NCBI RefSeq assembly: GCF_006007885.1
Contig: NZ_VCRO01000003.1
Span: 523,356 to 587,355, forward strand
Length of the DNA: 64,000 nucleotides
Source: Alteribacter natronophilus
GTDB lineage: Bacteria; Bacillota; Bacilli; Bacillales; Salisediminibacteriaceae
Direction of reading: 5' to 3'
Shown here: piece after piece, positions 37,415 through 46,693 of the stretch
How positions within the stretch are numbered: the stretch's first letter is position 1
Layout of the letters: each line of letters begins with the position of its first letter
Notes under the pieces: generated by a model
What the model was told of the DNA's origin: nothing
Databases searched by the model: none
What the model saw: the letters and a program-made list of their open reading frames with translations, nothing else
Program-made: the position numbers and the translations under genes

Positions 37415-38426
37415 GGGATACCTCCGCTTCTTTGCTGTCATAGAGGAAGCAGCGGCACGCATGGCCTTCCTTCATCTCAATCAGCTCCGGATTTTCCTGG
37501 TAACACCGGTCAAAAACTGCCGGGCACCTGGCAGCGAACCGGCAGCCGTTTTTTATGGAGCCCGGCTTGGGCACATTTCCCGGTATGGAATAGAGACGGG
37601 ATTCCCGTTTCCCCATTTTCGGAAGAGAGCGGATCAGCCCCTGTGTATAAGGGTGCTTAGGGGATTTAAGTATCGTTCTGACATCACCCTGTTCCACCAC
37701 TTTTCCCGCATACATGACGACGACACGGTCGCACATCTCAGCGACGACACCAAGGTCGTGCGTAATCATCATAATGGCGGTTCCTTTTTCCCGGTTCAGC
37801 TTTTTCATCAGTTCGAGGATCTGGGCCTGAATGGTAACATCAAGCGCTGTTGTCGGCTCGTCCGCAATCAGAACCTCCGGGTCGCAGGCCATGGCAATGG
37901 CGATCATCACCCTCTGACGCATTCCTCCCGAGAGCTGATGGGGGTATTCATCCACAATTTCCTCTGCCCGGGGAATTCCCACCAGTTTCAGCATATCAAT
38001 GGCAATCTGGCGGCCTTCTTTCTTTGAAACAGCCCGGTGATTCCTGACACCCTCGATAATCTGATAACCAATCTTATAGAGCGGGTCCAGGGAGGTCATC
38101 GGTTCCTGGAAGATCATCGCAATCTGATTGCCGCGTATCTGCCGCATCCGTTTTTTACTTACTTTAACGAGGTTTTCTTCTTTCTCCCCTTCATCCTGCT
38201 GGGGCCTGAACAGAATTTCCCCGCCAACAATTTTTCCGGGCGGTTTTGGAATAAGTCCCATCACCGACAGTGAGGTAACACTTTTTCCGCATCCCGATTC
38301 GCCCACTACCCCCAGGACTTCTCCGCTGTGAATTTCAAAACTGACGTTATCTACAGCCGGAACTTCCCCGCGGTCTGTAAAGAAATGTGTCTGCAGCTGG
38401 TTGACTTCAAGAACTGGCTTTTTCAT
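37407..38426 (-). CDS. peptide ABC transporter ATPase (OppD/DppD type)
   Basis: 339 residues from ATG 38426 after GGAGGAG; the frame opens 51 bases earlier but without a site. Walker [10 protein letters not shown] near 41, signature [15 protein letters not shown] near 160, Walker [15 protein letters not shown] near 180, C-terminal [15 protein letters not shown] near 295. First gene of the five-gene operon. The order ATPase, ATPase, binding protein, permease, permease is unusual: in the familiar bacillus operons the binding protein usually comes first or last. Confidence 0.94.
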   Translation of the reverse strand: MKKPVLEVNQLQTHFFTDRGEVPAVDNVSFEIHSGEVLGVVGESGCGKSVTSLSVMGLIPKPPGKIVGGEILFRPQQDEGEKEENLVKVSKKRMRQIRGNQIAMIFQEPMTSLDPLYKIGYQIIEGVRNHRAVSKKEGRQIAIDMLKLVGIPRAEEIVDEYPHQLSGGMRQRVMIAIAMACDPEVLIADEPTTALDVTIQAQILELMKKLNREKGTAIMMITHDLGVVAEMCDRVVVMYAGKVVEQGDVRTILKSPKHPYTQGLIRSLPKMGKRESRLYSIPGNVPKPGSIKNGCRFAARCPAVFDRCYQENPELIEMKEGHACRCFLYDSKEAEVSHV

Positions 38427-38529
38427 CTGACTCCTCCATTGTCTCTGTATGAGGGAACAAGGTGCCTGTCGCACCATTCAGTAACTATGTAAGTAGGAAA
38501 TACAGACTCTTTTATTTATGGTTAATGGA

Positions 38530-38558
38530 AGAATACTATATTTAAAAAAATAAATCAA
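38530..38558 (-). promoter_or_regulatory. promoter of the peptide importer operon
   Basis: Minus strand TTGATT (38553-38558), 17-base spacer, TATTCT (38530-38535), about 105 bases before the OppD-type gene. The region around it is AT-rich. Confidence 0.6.
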
Positions 38559-38834
38559 CGGAATTATAGTAATTTTGCTACAATTCAGTAATTACAAAGT
38601 ACCAGATCACCTGCGTTAATCCCGGTACTTTTATTGGTATTTATTCTCAGATAATTGCCGGCAATACAAAATAAGGCCTTTAGTCCCGATACGTACCGGC
38701 CTGTAATTGAAGGAGTCCGGAGGTCATTTGACTTATTTCTTAAAAAAGAATATTTGAATAGTAATCTCATACCAGACCTCACGTCCGGGTCCAAATTATT
38801 CCATTAAATGTTTAACTGAGGCAGCCGCCTTTTA
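38559..38834. other. intergenic stretch with nothing recognised
   Basis: Between the importer promoter and the next gene's terminator. AT-rich. A 69-codon minus-strand frame (38585-38794) has no ribosome-binding site and no recognisable sequence. I see no riboswitch, tRNA or repeat. Confidence 0.5.
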
Positions 38835-38867
38835 CAAAAAAATTAACCCGGCCGCACCGGCCGGGTA
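38835..38867 (-). terminator. terminator after the 46-residue protein gene
   Basis: ACCCGGCCGCACCGGCCGGGT (38846-38866) forms a GC-rich stem followed on the minus strand by TTAATTTTTTTG. Confidence 0.9.
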
Positions 38868-38874
38868 TCCACTA

Positions 38875-39015
38875 TTATTCGTTATCATCGGGATCTTCTT
38901 CTTTTCCCCTTTTATTCTGCGTTGTCTCACGCTGAGGTTCGAGATCCTGATCTTTGCTTTTTTCCTTTTTTCTTTGTTCGGGGGAGTCTTCCGTATCTTT
39001 AGTGTATTTCGCCAT
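38875..39015 (-). CDS. 46-residue hydrophilic protein
   Basis: Short frame with ATG 39015 and TAA at 38875, 46 residues. It begins MAKYTKDTEDSPEQRKKEKS and is almost entirely charged and polar residues with no hydrophobic core. GAGGTGGAG lies just upstream and a strong terminator downstream. It is probably disordered, like small stress proteins in bacilli; it follows the KGG protein gene by 30 bases, so the two may be cotranscribed. No family recognised. Confidence 0.65.
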   Translation of the reverse strand: MAKYTKDTEDSPEQRKKEKSKDQDLEPQRETTQNKRGKEEDPDDNE

Positions 39016-39045
39016 ACTCTCCACCTCTTTCAGAGACAGGTAATA

Positions 39046-39414
39046 TTAATTTCTGCTGTTTGTATACTGGTTGCCTGAGTTTTTTCCGCCTTTTTGGCCG
39101 ATTTCCTGATAAAACTCTTTATCTTTGTTTCTGCTCGTCTGTTCGCCGCCTTTTCGACCGGCTTCTTCACGGCTCATTGTTCCATTTGAGCTGCTGTTCT
39201 GGCTGCTTGTACTGTTACTGCTGGAGTTACTGCTGTTTGAGCTGGAACTGTTAGTATATTGATTTCCTGAAGAGTTTCTTCCGCCTTTTTTGCCAATCTC
39301 TGCAAAGTGTTCACTATCATGCTGTCTGGCGTTTTCTTCGCCGCCTTTTTTTGCAGCTTCCTCACGACTCATTTTTTCGTTTGAGTTGTTTTGGCTGGAT
39401 TGGTTTTGTGCCAT
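39046..39414 (-). CDS. KGG-motif stress protein (GsiB-like)
   Basis: 122 residues, hydrophilic and low complexity. Two copies of a module hold MSREEA(A/G)(K/R)KGGE, a spacer, then EIG(K/Q)KGG, linked by a long Ser/Asn/Gln stretch (about 50-85). This is the repeat of GsiB and related plant-LEA-like stress proteins that keep other proteins soluble during desiccation or heat; GsiB has more copies. The start follows AAGGAGGAG. GsiB in B. subtilis is SigB-controlled; I do not find a convincing SigB promoter here. Confidence 0.85.
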   Translation of the reverse strand: MAQNQSSQNNSNEKMSREEAAKKGGEENARQHDSEHFAEIGKKGGRNSSGNQYTNSSSSNSSNSSSNSTSSQNSSSNGTMSREEAGRKGGEQTSRNKDKEFYQEIGQKGGKNSGNQYTNSRN

Positions 39415-39593
39415 CTGAAATCTCCTCCTTGAAATTAATATTTAAGAAAATCACCTTAGCTTTTTAAGGCTTATGGTAATCTCTTTTGCCAGGACGGCCC
39501 CCTGATTAAACCTTTCTTTTACTTATATTTCATTTCAGGCATTGCTGCCTACTACGTTCTCAGTATCATAGAAAAATCACGGCCGGATTCGGG

Positions 39594-39640
39594 CAAAAAA
39601 AAGACGCAGCTTCCGTCTGGAATCGGAAACTGCGTCGATA
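39594..39640 (-). terminator. terminator after the 83-residue protein gene
   Basis: GACGCAGTTTCCG and CGGAAGCTGCGTC arms, then TTTTTTTTG on the minus strand. Confidence 0.9.
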
Positions 39641-39657
39641 ATACCTGCTTTAGAGCG

Positions 39658-39909
39658 TTATCCGTATTTTTTCTCAAGGATATTTTGGGCTTTCTCTCTT
39701 AAAAATTCATCGAATTCCTCAGGGTCGTCTACTTTTTGAGCAAGGAGTGTTCTGGCAGTGTTAATATAATTGTCTCCTCTTCGTTCAATAGTTACAGCAA
39801 AAGAGGTGGCTTTGCTGCCGGAGCACTCAAATACCACTGTCCCTTTCTCGGGAGAAATCATATTACTTGAGGTTTCTTCGACCTTCATGTCCCCATAATG
39901 ATACAGCAC
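39658..39909 (-). CDS. hypothetical protein
   Basis: 83 residues starting with GTG at 39909 after AAAGGAGG. It starts with a beta-rich half (GTVVFECSGSKATSFAVTIERRG) and ends in an acidic helix (EEFDEFLREKAQNILEKKYG). Family not recognised. Own terminator, so monocistronic. Confidence 0.65.
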   Translation of the reverse strand: MLYHYGDMKVEETSSNMISPEKGTVVFECSGSKATSFAVTIERRGDNYINTARTLLAQKVDDPEEFDEFLREKAQNILEKKYG

Positions 39910-40310
39910 ATTATACCCTCCTTTGAAAGTTAATGATTACCTTTACCATTGCAGGCCTCTGTATTTGTGCACCCTGCAGTGATAAAGCATCTATTACTCC
40001 ATTATCCTTTTTAAATAAAATAAATCATGCTTTCTATAGTACCTTCTTCCTTTCTGATCCGGAGGCAGTAAAAAAACAATAGTGGCTGTGGGGCACCGGC
40101 AAGCGTAAACACCTGTTCTTTTGTTGCCATTTAAGAAAAAAGAAGAAGAAACAGGGTTGTAAAGGAGCTGATCCCCCTCTATAATGACCTCTATACAAAG
40201 ACAATTGTACTCTCAAAACGGACACAACAGTCATTGGAAGCGTAAAGATCATGAAGCATGTACTGCTGAAGAATTTCAATTGTACGCAGTTTACAGACGT
40301 ACCCGGCATC
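39910..40310. other. upstream region of the threonine operon
   Basis: No gene recognised. On the plus strand a candidate promoter region lies before the hom remnant, but I could not define a convincing -35/-10 pair. No T-box or leader peptide was found. The frames 40034-40309 (minus) and the first 44 codons of 40184 (plus) have no supporting site. Confidence 0.4.
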
Positions 40311-40547
40311 CGATAATATCACAAAAAATGATGGTCATTCTTAACCGGACAACAAACTATATTTTAACGAAGATGACGAAAGAAGGAAGAGACTACTATG
40401 CAGTCCTGAAAGAGTCTTTGGATCCAGGCTATGACGAACAGCGATCCGCCAGCACACCGAGTATCCGGGCAAAACTTTGATGCTGTATTAAAATCGTTGG
40501 CTGAATATGATGGAGTCGATCACGTGAATAGCAGCTTACAGGGTTGA
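40311..40547 (+). pseudogene. hom: remnant of homoserine dehydrogenase (hom)
   Basis: At 40316-40435 one frame reads ISQKMMVILNRTTNYILTKM and continues to LKESLDPGYDE, which matches the homoserine dehydrogenase signature GI(L/V)NGTTN(Y/F)ILTKM and the following helix. At 40461-40547, in another frame, [28 protein letters not shown] matches the C-terminal ACT-domain end (compare the B. subtilis tail TSEADFSDILQNLNDLEVVQEV). More than 150 intervening residues, including the substrate-binding part, are gone and the N-terminal NAD domain is not readable. It sits exactly where hom lies in bacillus hom-thrC-thrB operons, and its final TGA overlaps the thrC ribosome-binding region. Confidence 0.85.
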
Positions 40548-40561
40548 AGGAGGACAATAAC

Positions 40562-41623
40562 ATGTACTGGAAAGGACTGCTTCACCATTATCGAGATTTA
40601 CTGCCTATTAATGAAAACACACCATCGTTATCTTTAAATGAGGGGAACACTCCCCTGGTTCCACTAACCAATCTGTCTAAGCAGTGGGGAGTGGAACTTT
40701 ATGCCAAGTGCGAAGGCGCTAATCCAACAGGGTCATTTAAAGACCGGGGGATGGTCATGGCAGTGGCTAAAGCAAAGGAAGAAGGCTATGAAGCTGTTAT
40801 CTGTGCTTCCACCGGTAATACTTCCGCTGCAGCTGCAGCATATGCTGCCCGTGCGAAAATGCGGTGTATTATTCTGATCCCCGACGGAAAAGTAGCTATG
40901 GGAAAACTCGCTCAGGCTGTCATGTACGGGGCTGAAATTTTTACGATAGAAGGAAACTTCGATGAAGCCCTTAAGATGGTTCAGAGCATAAGCAGAAAAG
41001 CTCCGATATCTCTCGTTAACTCTGTAAACCCTCACCGCATTGAGGGCCAGAAGACAGCTGCTTTTGAAGTGTGCGAACAGCTTGGTTCAGCACCCGGTGT
41101 TCTGGCAATTCCTGTCGGCAATGCCGGGAATATTACAGCCTACTGGAAAGGGTTTAAAGAGTATCACCAGACTCACCGGTCAGGACTCCCCCGTATGCAC
41201 GGCTTCGAAGCGGAAGGCGCTGCCGCCATTGTAAGGGGCCGGGCCATCGAAAATCCGGAAACGATCGCGACAGCCATCCGCATCGGAAACCCGGCAAGCT
41301 GGGAACATGCAGTAAATGCCGCTCAGGAATCAGGAGGGGCAATCGACGAGGTAACAGATCGTGACATTCTGTCAGCATATAAGCAACTTGCAAGGGAAGA
41401 GGGCGTCTTTTGCGAACCTGCATCTGCAGCATCCCTTGCAGGAGTAAGAAAGCAGGTTGAATCAGGAAAGATTGAAAAAGGAACCAGGGTTGTTGCCGTG
41501 CTTACGGGCAACGGCTTAAAAGACCCGAATTGTGCCATCGAAAGCTCATTATTTAAAGCAGACGTCCTCCCGAATAATGAAGAAGCCATCTTTGATCTGA
41601 TCAAGGAGCGTGTCAAACAATGA
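40562..41623 (+). CDS. thrC: threonine synthase
   Basis: 353 residues from ATG 40562, eight bases after GAAGGAGG; the frame extends back to a TTG at 40544 that overlaps the stop of the hom remnant. PLP enzyme turning phosphohomoserine into threonine. [11 protein letters not shown] near 60 carries the PLP lysine, [16 protein letters not shown] near 85 binds the phosphate, and the PVGNAGNIT loop lies near 190. Second gene of the former hom-thrC-thrB operon. Confidence 0.95.
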   Translation: MYWKGLLHHYRDLLPINENTPSLSLNEGNTPLVPLTNLSKQWGVELYAKCEGANPTGSFKDRGMVMAVAKAKEEGYEAVICASTGNTSAAAAAYAARAKMRCIILIPDGKVAMGKLAQAVMYGAEIFTIEGNFDEALKMVQSISRKAPISLVNSVNPHRIEGQKTAAFEVCEQLGSAPGVLAIPVGNAGNITAYWKGFKEYHQTHRSGLPRMHGFEAEGAAAIVRGRAIENPETIATAIRIGNPASWEHAVNAAQESGGAIDEVTDRDILSAYKQLAREEGVFCEPASAASLAGVRKQVESGKIEKGTRVVAVLTGNGLKDPNCAIESSLFKADVLPNNEEAIFDLIKERVKQ

Positions 41624-42540
41624 GCCGGGACGAGATGATCACGATCACCGTTCCCGGCAGTACAGCCAACCTCGGTCCCGGCTTCGACAGCGTAGGGATG
41701 GCTGTGAATCGTTATCTCACCCTCACGGCTTCCTCTGGTGAACAGTGGTCCTTTCAATCCAGTTCACCCTGCCTGTCGGACCTGCCCGAAGGAGAGGATA
41801 ATCTTATCTGCAAAGTGGCTTCACAGGTAGCAGAAGGTGCAGATCGCAAACTCCCCCCATGCCGGGTTGAGCTTGCAAGTGATATTCCCATGGCCCGGGG
41901 ACTTGGGAGCAGCGCTGCGGCCATTGTCGCAGGAATTGAACTTGCAGATGAACTCCTTGCTCTGAACCTGCCCGCCAAGGAAAAAGTAAGGATCGCAAGC
42001 TGTTACGAGGGACACCCGGATAATGTGGCGGCTTCTGTTTACGGAGGGCTTGTAATAGGAACTCACAGTGACAAACAGACGGATGTGCTGTCCGGTATAT
42101 ATCCCGAAGTTGAGATCGTTGCTGTTGTACCAGATTATGAGCTCAAGACCTCTTCTTCAAGAAGCCTGCTCCCGGAGAACCTTCCCTTTGGGGAGGCGGT
42201 GAAAGCGAGCAGTGTCGGTAACGTACTTGTGGCTGCTCTTATGCAGAACCGCTGGGATGTTGCCGGTAAAATGATGCAGCAGGACCTGTTCCATCAGCCA
42301 TATCGTTCTGCCCTCGTTCCGGAGCTGGAGAAAGTTATCACACTCACGGCTTCAATGAACGTATACGGAGTGGCCTTGAGCGGAGCCGGACCGATTGTGA
42401 TGGTATATGTACCTAAGGGCTCTGGAAGCTTTGTAAGGAGAAAGCTGGCATCTTCATTCAGGAATTGTGACGTCCAGCATCTTAAGCCGGACCGGAAAGG
42501 ATCACAGGTAAAAAAGAGTTCCATTAAAGCAATTATGTAA
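41620..42540 (+). CDS. thrB: homoserine kinase
   Basis: 306 residues, GHMP kinase phosphorylating homoserine with ATP to supply thrC. Motif 1 [16 protein letters not shown] near 14-29; ATP motif [16 protein letters not shown] near 92-107; C-terminal SGAGPIV near 250. It overlaps thrC by four bases. The homoserine it uses must come from another hom gene, because the local copy is dead. Confidence 0.95.
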   Translation: MSRDEMITITVPGSTANLGPGFDSVGMAVNRYLTLTASSGEQWSFQSSSPCLSDLPEGEDNLICKVASQVAEGADRKLPPCRVELASDIPMARGLGSSAAAIVAGIELADELLALNLPAKEKVRIASCYEGHPDNVAASVYGGLVIGTHSDKQTDVLSGIYPEVEIVAVVPDYELKTSSSRSLLPENLPFGEAVKASSVGNVLVAALMQNRWDVAGKMMQQDLFHQPYRSALVPELEKVITLTASMNVYGVALSGAGPIVMVYVPKGSGSFVRRKLASSFRNCDVQHLKPDRKGSQVKKSSIKAIM

Positions 42541-42640
42541 GAACAAAAGCGCTGATGCGCTCCTATAAAACAGCTTCGCTGGAGTCGCTGCCTAGAGAAC
42601 TGTGCATCTTTGACTCCAGTTAATTTCCTATATGCAGTAT

Positions 42641-42677
42641 AAAGCTGCCCAAAAGTTATTTTTGGGCAGCTTTTTTT
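42641..42677 (+). terminator. terminator of the threonine operon
   Basis: AAAGCTGCCCAAAA and TTTTTGGGCAGC arms with TTTTTTT after. Confidence 0.92.
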
Positions 42678-42838
42678 GATCTCTTTTTGTATGCAGCAGG
42701 GCAGGAGGATATTTTCCGTGTTGTGTATTGTAAGCCGGGGATTTTTAAATAAAGCGGGTATAACACCTCAGCTGCAGCAGGAGCATCAGCCGGAACACCA
42801 GCGATATAAGTGGCCGCAACAATCCTTATGAATTAAAA

Positions 42839-42877
42839 AACGACGCAATTCCTGGTTAAAACCAGAAACTGCGTCGT
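42839..42877 (-). terminator. terminator of tRNA-Ala(GGC)
   Basis: ACGACGCAGTTTCTGG pairs with CCAGGAATTGCGTCGT on the minus strand, then TTTTTTAATTC. The remaining sequence from 42678 to 42838 holds nothing I can support. Confidence 0.88.
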
Positions 42878-42891
42878 TAATCACATATGTA

Positions 42892-42967
42892 TGGTGGAGC
42901 ATAGCGGGCTCGAACCGCTGACCTCTTCGCTGCCAGCGAAGCGCTCTCCCAGCTGAGCTAATGCCCC
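42892..42967 (-). tRNA. tRNA-Ala(GGC)
   Basis: 76 bases, encoded CCA. GGGGCAT/ATGCTCC acceptor stem, anticodon GGC in CGCTGGCAGCG, T-loop GGTTCGAGC. A stand-alone gene with its own terminator, separate from the tRNA cluster at the window end. Confidence 0.97.
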
Positions 42968-43064
42968 ATTTCCTTTCGACATAATGAATTATATCCGATT
43001 GGCGACCCTGAATCAAGCACTTTTTAATAGTCGGACAATTCTGTCTCCCGGAGCCTCTTCAAAT

Positions 43065-43223
43065 CTAAAAGATAACAAACAGGATATACCATACAACTCC
43101 TGCAATAATGCCGGCTATTGCTCCGGCGAGTATGTTTTCCTTTATAAACTTTTTATGTTTAATCGCGTCAAAAATCACCCACCCGATAAACATCGTGATT
43201 GCAAATATAACCGCCTGCGCCAT
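43065..43223 (-). CDS. small membrane protein
   Basis: 52 residues from ATG 43223 after GAGGGGGG; a longer frame to 43274 has no site. Two hydrophobic segments (AVIFAITMFIGWVIFDAI and NILAGAIAGIIAGVVWYILF) joined by a KHKK loop. Function unknown. It stands alone between the tRNA and the potassium-channel gene. Confidence 0.7.
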   Translation of the reverse strand: MAQAVIFAITMFIGWVIFDAIKHKKFIKENILAGAIAGIIAGVVWYILFVIF

Positions 43224-43321
43224 CTCATTCCCCCCTCGAAACCTTATAATAACAAAATCATGAATGATTCGCACTTGATTTCGTCAATAATGGAGAGAGC
43301 ATATTCCCGGGGGGTGAAGAT

Positions 43322-44338
43322 TTGTTCAGGCTTTCAGTATTGACTCGTACAGCATCAAGCCACCTCAGCACGCTTGTTAAGCTGCTGACACTTTTATTTG
43401 CCATTGTCCTGTTGTTCGGGACGATCATCCATTTTCTCGAACCCGCTGTGTTTCCGGATTTATTCGACGGAGTCTGGTGGGCGATTGTGACTGTCTCCAC
43501 TGTTGGTTACGGTGACTATGTCCCTGAATCGCTCATCGGCAGAATTATCGGGGTCGGTCTGATATTGACAGGGGTAGGTACGTTTTCTTTTTACCTTGGC
43601 AACGTCGCCTCCTCTGCAGTGAGCACGAGAGATGATATTGAAACTGGTAAATGGTCCTTCCGGCAGTCCGGCCACATCCTTGTCGTGGGATGGAACGAAC
43701 GGTCACGTCTTCTTCTGGATATGATTCACAGACATAATGCAGACCAGCATGTAGTCCTGATCGACGATTCCCTTGAAAGGAAACCGCAGTCCATGAACTG
43801 GCTCCATTTCGTCAGAGGATCCGCAAGTCATGACCAGATCCTTCAGAAGGCCAACGTTTCCAAAGCCCATACAGCGATCATAACGGCAGATTCCCACGTG
43901 GATGAAAGCACAGCGGACATTAAAACAGTGCTCTCCATCCTTGCCATTAAATCAGTCAATCCCGATATATACACAATCGCCGAAATAGTAACCGAGGCAC
44001 AGGTGAAAAATGCGAGACGGGCCGGTGCTGATGAACTTGTCCAAAGTTCCCTTATGCTCAGCTCTCTTATGAATAATGGACCCGAATCACACGGAGTGAG
44101 CCGCCTCATGCTCACACTGCTGAAAAAAGACACAAAAAATATCATGCAGATGAAAGCGCTGCCGGAGGAGTGCATCGGTCTCACCTACGGACAGCTGATC
44201 GAAGACTGGAGATTCGACGGTGAACACCTTCTCGGCATATGGAGAGATGACACTGCTGAACTCCTTCCGCCTGATGATTATAAACTTCAGGAAGAGGACC
44301 ATCTCGTCGTTCTGTTAAAAAAAAGCGGATCCGGTTAA
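43322..44338 (+). CDS. yugO: potassium channel protein with RCK domain (YugO-like)
   Basis: 338 residues with a TTG start at 43322 after GGGGGTGA. Two membrane helices around a pore loop with selectivity filter TVGYGD (about 60-65), then a TrkA-N/RCK nucleotide-binding domain beginning HILVVGWNERSR near 118 and a second regulatory domain near 265-335. A two-helix K+ channel gated by ligands such as NAD(H) or c-di-AMP; in B. subtilis YugO carries electrical signals in biofilms. It converges head-on with yugN, the stops being adjacent. Confidence 0.92.
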   Translation: MFRLSVLTRTASSHLSTLVKLLTLLFAIVLLFGTIIHFLEPAVFPDLFDGVWWAIVTVSTVGYGDYVPESLIGRIIGVGLILTGVGTFSFYLGNVASSAVSTRDDIETGKWSFRQSGHILVVGWNERSRLLLDMIHRHNADQHVVLIDDSLERKPQSMNWLHFVRGSASHDQILQKANVSKAHTAIITADSHVDESTADIKTVLSILAIKSVNPDIYTIAEIVTEAQVKNARRAGADELVQSSLMLSSLMNNGPESHGVSRLMLTLLKKDTKNIMQMKALPEECIGLTYGQLIEDWRFDGEHLLGIWRDDTAELLPPDDYKLQEEDHLVVLLKKSGSG

Positions 44339-44764
44339 CTACCGGTCCCGCTTATACACATGAGCATCGTGCAGAATGACCTGCTCAAGTTCCTTTACGT
44401 ATTCTTTTCCTGTCCGGATCCACTCTTCCGGAAAATGCGCGTCCTTATCCACCGGTTCGGAAAACTGGTTTGTAAGCGGGTTCGGATCCTGCACCCCGTC
44501 ATCCAGGCCCCGCTGATACTTATGTGATAAAAGGAAGGGCCTTCCAAGCTGTACTTCTGCATCCTTTCTGTCCAATTCCCCGTCATATGCGGTAAAAGGC
44601 AGCCTCAGACAAAGGTAGCTCTCCTTATCGTCCATCATATAATCAAAGTAGCCGTGATCATACTCCCACCCGCCACCTACCACGTAACCGAGAGGTTTTA
44701 TTTTATCTTCAAGATCATCCATGGCAATTTTATGGCCCTCAAGTGGTGATTCAATGTCAATCAT
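44339..44764 (-). CDS. yugN: YugN-family protein
   Basis: 141 residues from ATG 44764 following GGAGGTG; a GTG at 44779 lies within that site. Motifs LEDKIKPLGYVVGGGWEYDHGYFDYMMDDKESYLCLRLPF (about 18-57) are characteristic of the family. Function unknown. It keeps its position between pgi and the potassium-channel gene, as in B. subtilis. Confidence 0.88.
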   Translation of the reverse strand: MIDIESPLEGHKIAMDDLEDKIKPLGYVVGGGWEYDHGYFDYMMDDKESYLCLRLPFTAYDGELDRKDAEVQLGRPFLLSHKYQRGLDDGVQDPNPLTNQFSEPVDKDAHFPEEWIRTGKEYVKELEQVILHDAHVYKRDR

Positions 44765-44821
44765 GTCCTGCACCTCCACAGTGTTCCTTGCCTATAGCAT
44801 GCCCGAACCGGTTTGACGCAT

Positions 44822-44863
44822 ACAAAAAGCCTGACTGAATAAGGCATCCATTCAGTCAGGCTT
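44822..44863 (-). terminator. terminator after pgi
   Basis: AAGCCTGACTGAAT and ATTCAGTCAGGCTT arms, then TTTG on the minus strand. Confidence 0.88.
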
Positions 44864-44928
44864 AAATTATTCGGCTTAAATTATTCGCTATTTCCCGGGA
44901 AAAGGACGGCATTCGACAGCCGATTCGG

Positions 44929-46278
44929 TTACAGACGCTTTTCCAGTTCCTCTTTTTCTTTTTCAAAGCCGGGTTTGCCGAGAAGAGCAAACATATTCTT
45001 TTTGTACGCTTCCACACCCGGCTGGTCAAACGGATTCACACCGAGGATGTATCCGCTGATGGCACAGGCCTTTTCAAAGAAATAAACAAGATAGCCGAAA
45101 TGGTATTCGTTAAGCTCCGGCACATTAATAATAAGGTTCGGTACATTCCCGTCCGTATGGGCAAGAAGCGTTCCCTGGAATGCTTTTTTGTTTACAAAGT
45201 CCATTGTCTCACCGGCAAGGTAGTTCAGGTTATCGAGATCTGATTCAGCTTCTTCGATTTTAACTTCCTCGCGCACGCTTTCCACGTTCAGTACTGTCTC
45301 GAACAGGTCACGACGGCCATCCTGTACATACTGGCCCAGTGAGTGAAGGTCAGTCGAGAAATCAGCTGCTGCCGGGAAAATCCCCTTGCCGTCTTTTCCT
45401 TCACTTTCTCCGTACAGCTGCTTCCACCATTCACTTACAAAGTGAAGCGCGGGCTCATAGTTAACCATGAGTTCAATGGTTTTCCCCTTATTATAGAGAG
45501 CATTTCTAACCGCCGCATACTGATAGGCTTCATTCTCTGCAAGATCGTCACTGCTGTATGCTTCTCGGGCATCAGCAGCTCCCTGCATCATAGCATCAAT
45601 ATCAAGTCCACTGGCGGCAATCGGCAGAAGGCCAACGGCTGTGAGAACGGAGAAACGCCCGCCGACATCATCCGGAATGACAAAGGATTCGTATCCTTCT
45701 TCATTTGCAAGCTCTTTCAGGGCCCCTTTATCTTTATCCGTTGTAGCGTAGATTCGCTTCCGTGCTTCCTCTACTCCGTATTTTTTCTCAATGTAATCGC
45801 GAAGGATCCGGAAGGCAATCGCCGGCTCGGTTGTTGTTCCTGACTTTGAAATAACGTTAATGGAAATATCTTTTCCTTCAAGCAGGTCGATCAGGTCACG
45901 CAGGTAGGTGGAACTGATGTTGTTTCCTACAAACAGCACCTGGGGGGTGCTGCGCTGTTCCTGATTCAGAACATTGTAGAAGGAATGATTGAGCGCTTCG
46001 ATTGCTGCCCGGGCGCCAAGGTAGGAGCCGCCGATCCCGACAACGAGAAGAACGTCCGTATCACTTTTAATCTTTTCGGCGCTTTCCTTAATACGGCGAA
46101 ATTCCTCCTGATCGTAGTTTACCGGGAGATCGAGCCAGCCAAGAAAGTCGCTGCCTGCTCCTGTGCCGTTATGTAGTGCGTCGTGTGCAGCTTTCACTGC
46201 TCCGGTCATATTTTCTACTTCATGAGCGGCCACAAACTGATCCGCTTTTTTGTAATCGAATGAGATCACATTTGACAT
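44929..46278 (-). CDS. pgi: glucose-6-phosphate isomerase
   Basis: 449 residues from ATG 46278 after GGAGGTAG; an upstream in-frame start at 46335 adds 19 unconserved residues. Interconverts glucose 6-phosphate and fructose 6-phosphate. Motifs [18 protein letters not shown] near 73, [17 protein letters not shown] near 135, [14 protein letters not shown] near 203, and the C-terminal helix [17 protein letters not shown] with the catalytic Lys near 425. Likely monocistronic. Confidence 0.97.
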   Translation of the reverse strand: MSNVISFDYKKADQFVAAHEVENMTGAVKAAHDALHNGTGAGSDFLGWLDLPVNYDQEEFRRIKESAEKIKSDTDVLLVVGIGGSYLGARAAIEALNHSFYNVLNQEQRSTPQVLFVGNNISSTYLRDLIDLLEGKDISINVISKSGTTTEPAIAFRILRDYIEKKYGVEEARKRIYATTDKDKGALKELANEEGYESFVIPDDVGGRFSVLTAVGLLPIAASGLDIDAMMQGAADAREAYSSDDLAENEAYQYAAVRNALYNKGKTIELMVNYEPALHFVSEWWKQLYGESEGKDGKGIFPAAADFSTDLHSLGQYVQDGRRDLFETVLNVESVREEVKIEEAESDLDNLNYLAGETMDFVNKKAFQGTLLAHTDGNVPNLIINVPELNEYHFGYLVYFFEKACAISGYILGVNPFDQPGVEAYKKNMFALLGKPGFEKEKEELEKRL

Positions 46279-46410
46279 TTTTTCTACCTCCAGTATTGAG
46301 TGTAAATTGCTATTTACTACTCTTCCACGTTTCACTTTATAAAAACCACCTCAAATAATCAAGGGAACAGGCAATTGTAAGCGCATCCAGTTTTCGACGG
46401 TCTTTTTAGT

Positions 46411-46594
46411 CAGCTGTTTTCGGAAAAATTGTTCCTTTACGTAAAATTAATCATGGAGCGAAAGGGGGCAACTCCTGCGGGAATAGCATCAGGTGAAGAC
46501 CGCGCATGGCGTTTTTCCCGAGGAGGCTGAAGCGATGCCCGTCGAAAGCGTCCACCTGCAGCGTAATAACACAGCAACCTTTACAAAAATAGCC
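46411..46594 (+). mobile_element. short inverted-repeat element (MITE-like), copy I, no inner module
   Basis: The left end (C)AGCTGTTTTCGGAAAAATTG and the right end AACCTTTACAAAAATAGCC are imperfect inverted repeats. TTTTAGT flanks both sides (46404-46410 and 46595-46601). The inner part has GGGGCAACTCCTGCGGG, GAAGACCGCGC and CCGAGGAGGCTGAAGCGATG. About 184 bp. Confidence 0.78.
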
Positions 46595-46651
46595 TTTTAG
46601 TTTCATCCATTATTGGCGCAGTGGGGAATGACGGCTGTCTGAAACCCGGAT

Positions 46652-46678
46652 AGAAAAAGCACCCGAATCCGGGTGCTC
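46652..46678 (-). terminator. terminator after the alcohol dehydrogenase gene
   Basis: AGCACCCGGATTCGGGTGCT followed by TTTTCT on the minus strand. Confidence 0.9.
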
Positions 46679-46693
46679 TATAGTTATATTCAG

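Noticed and set aside
38585-38794. 69-codon minus-strand frame
   Set aside because: No ribosome-binding site, no recognisable composition, and it overlaps the upstream part of the peptide-importer leader.
42690-42838. Possible small coat-like frame on the minus strand
   Set aside because: No start codon with a site; the Ala-rich reading is not supported by any neighbouring signal.
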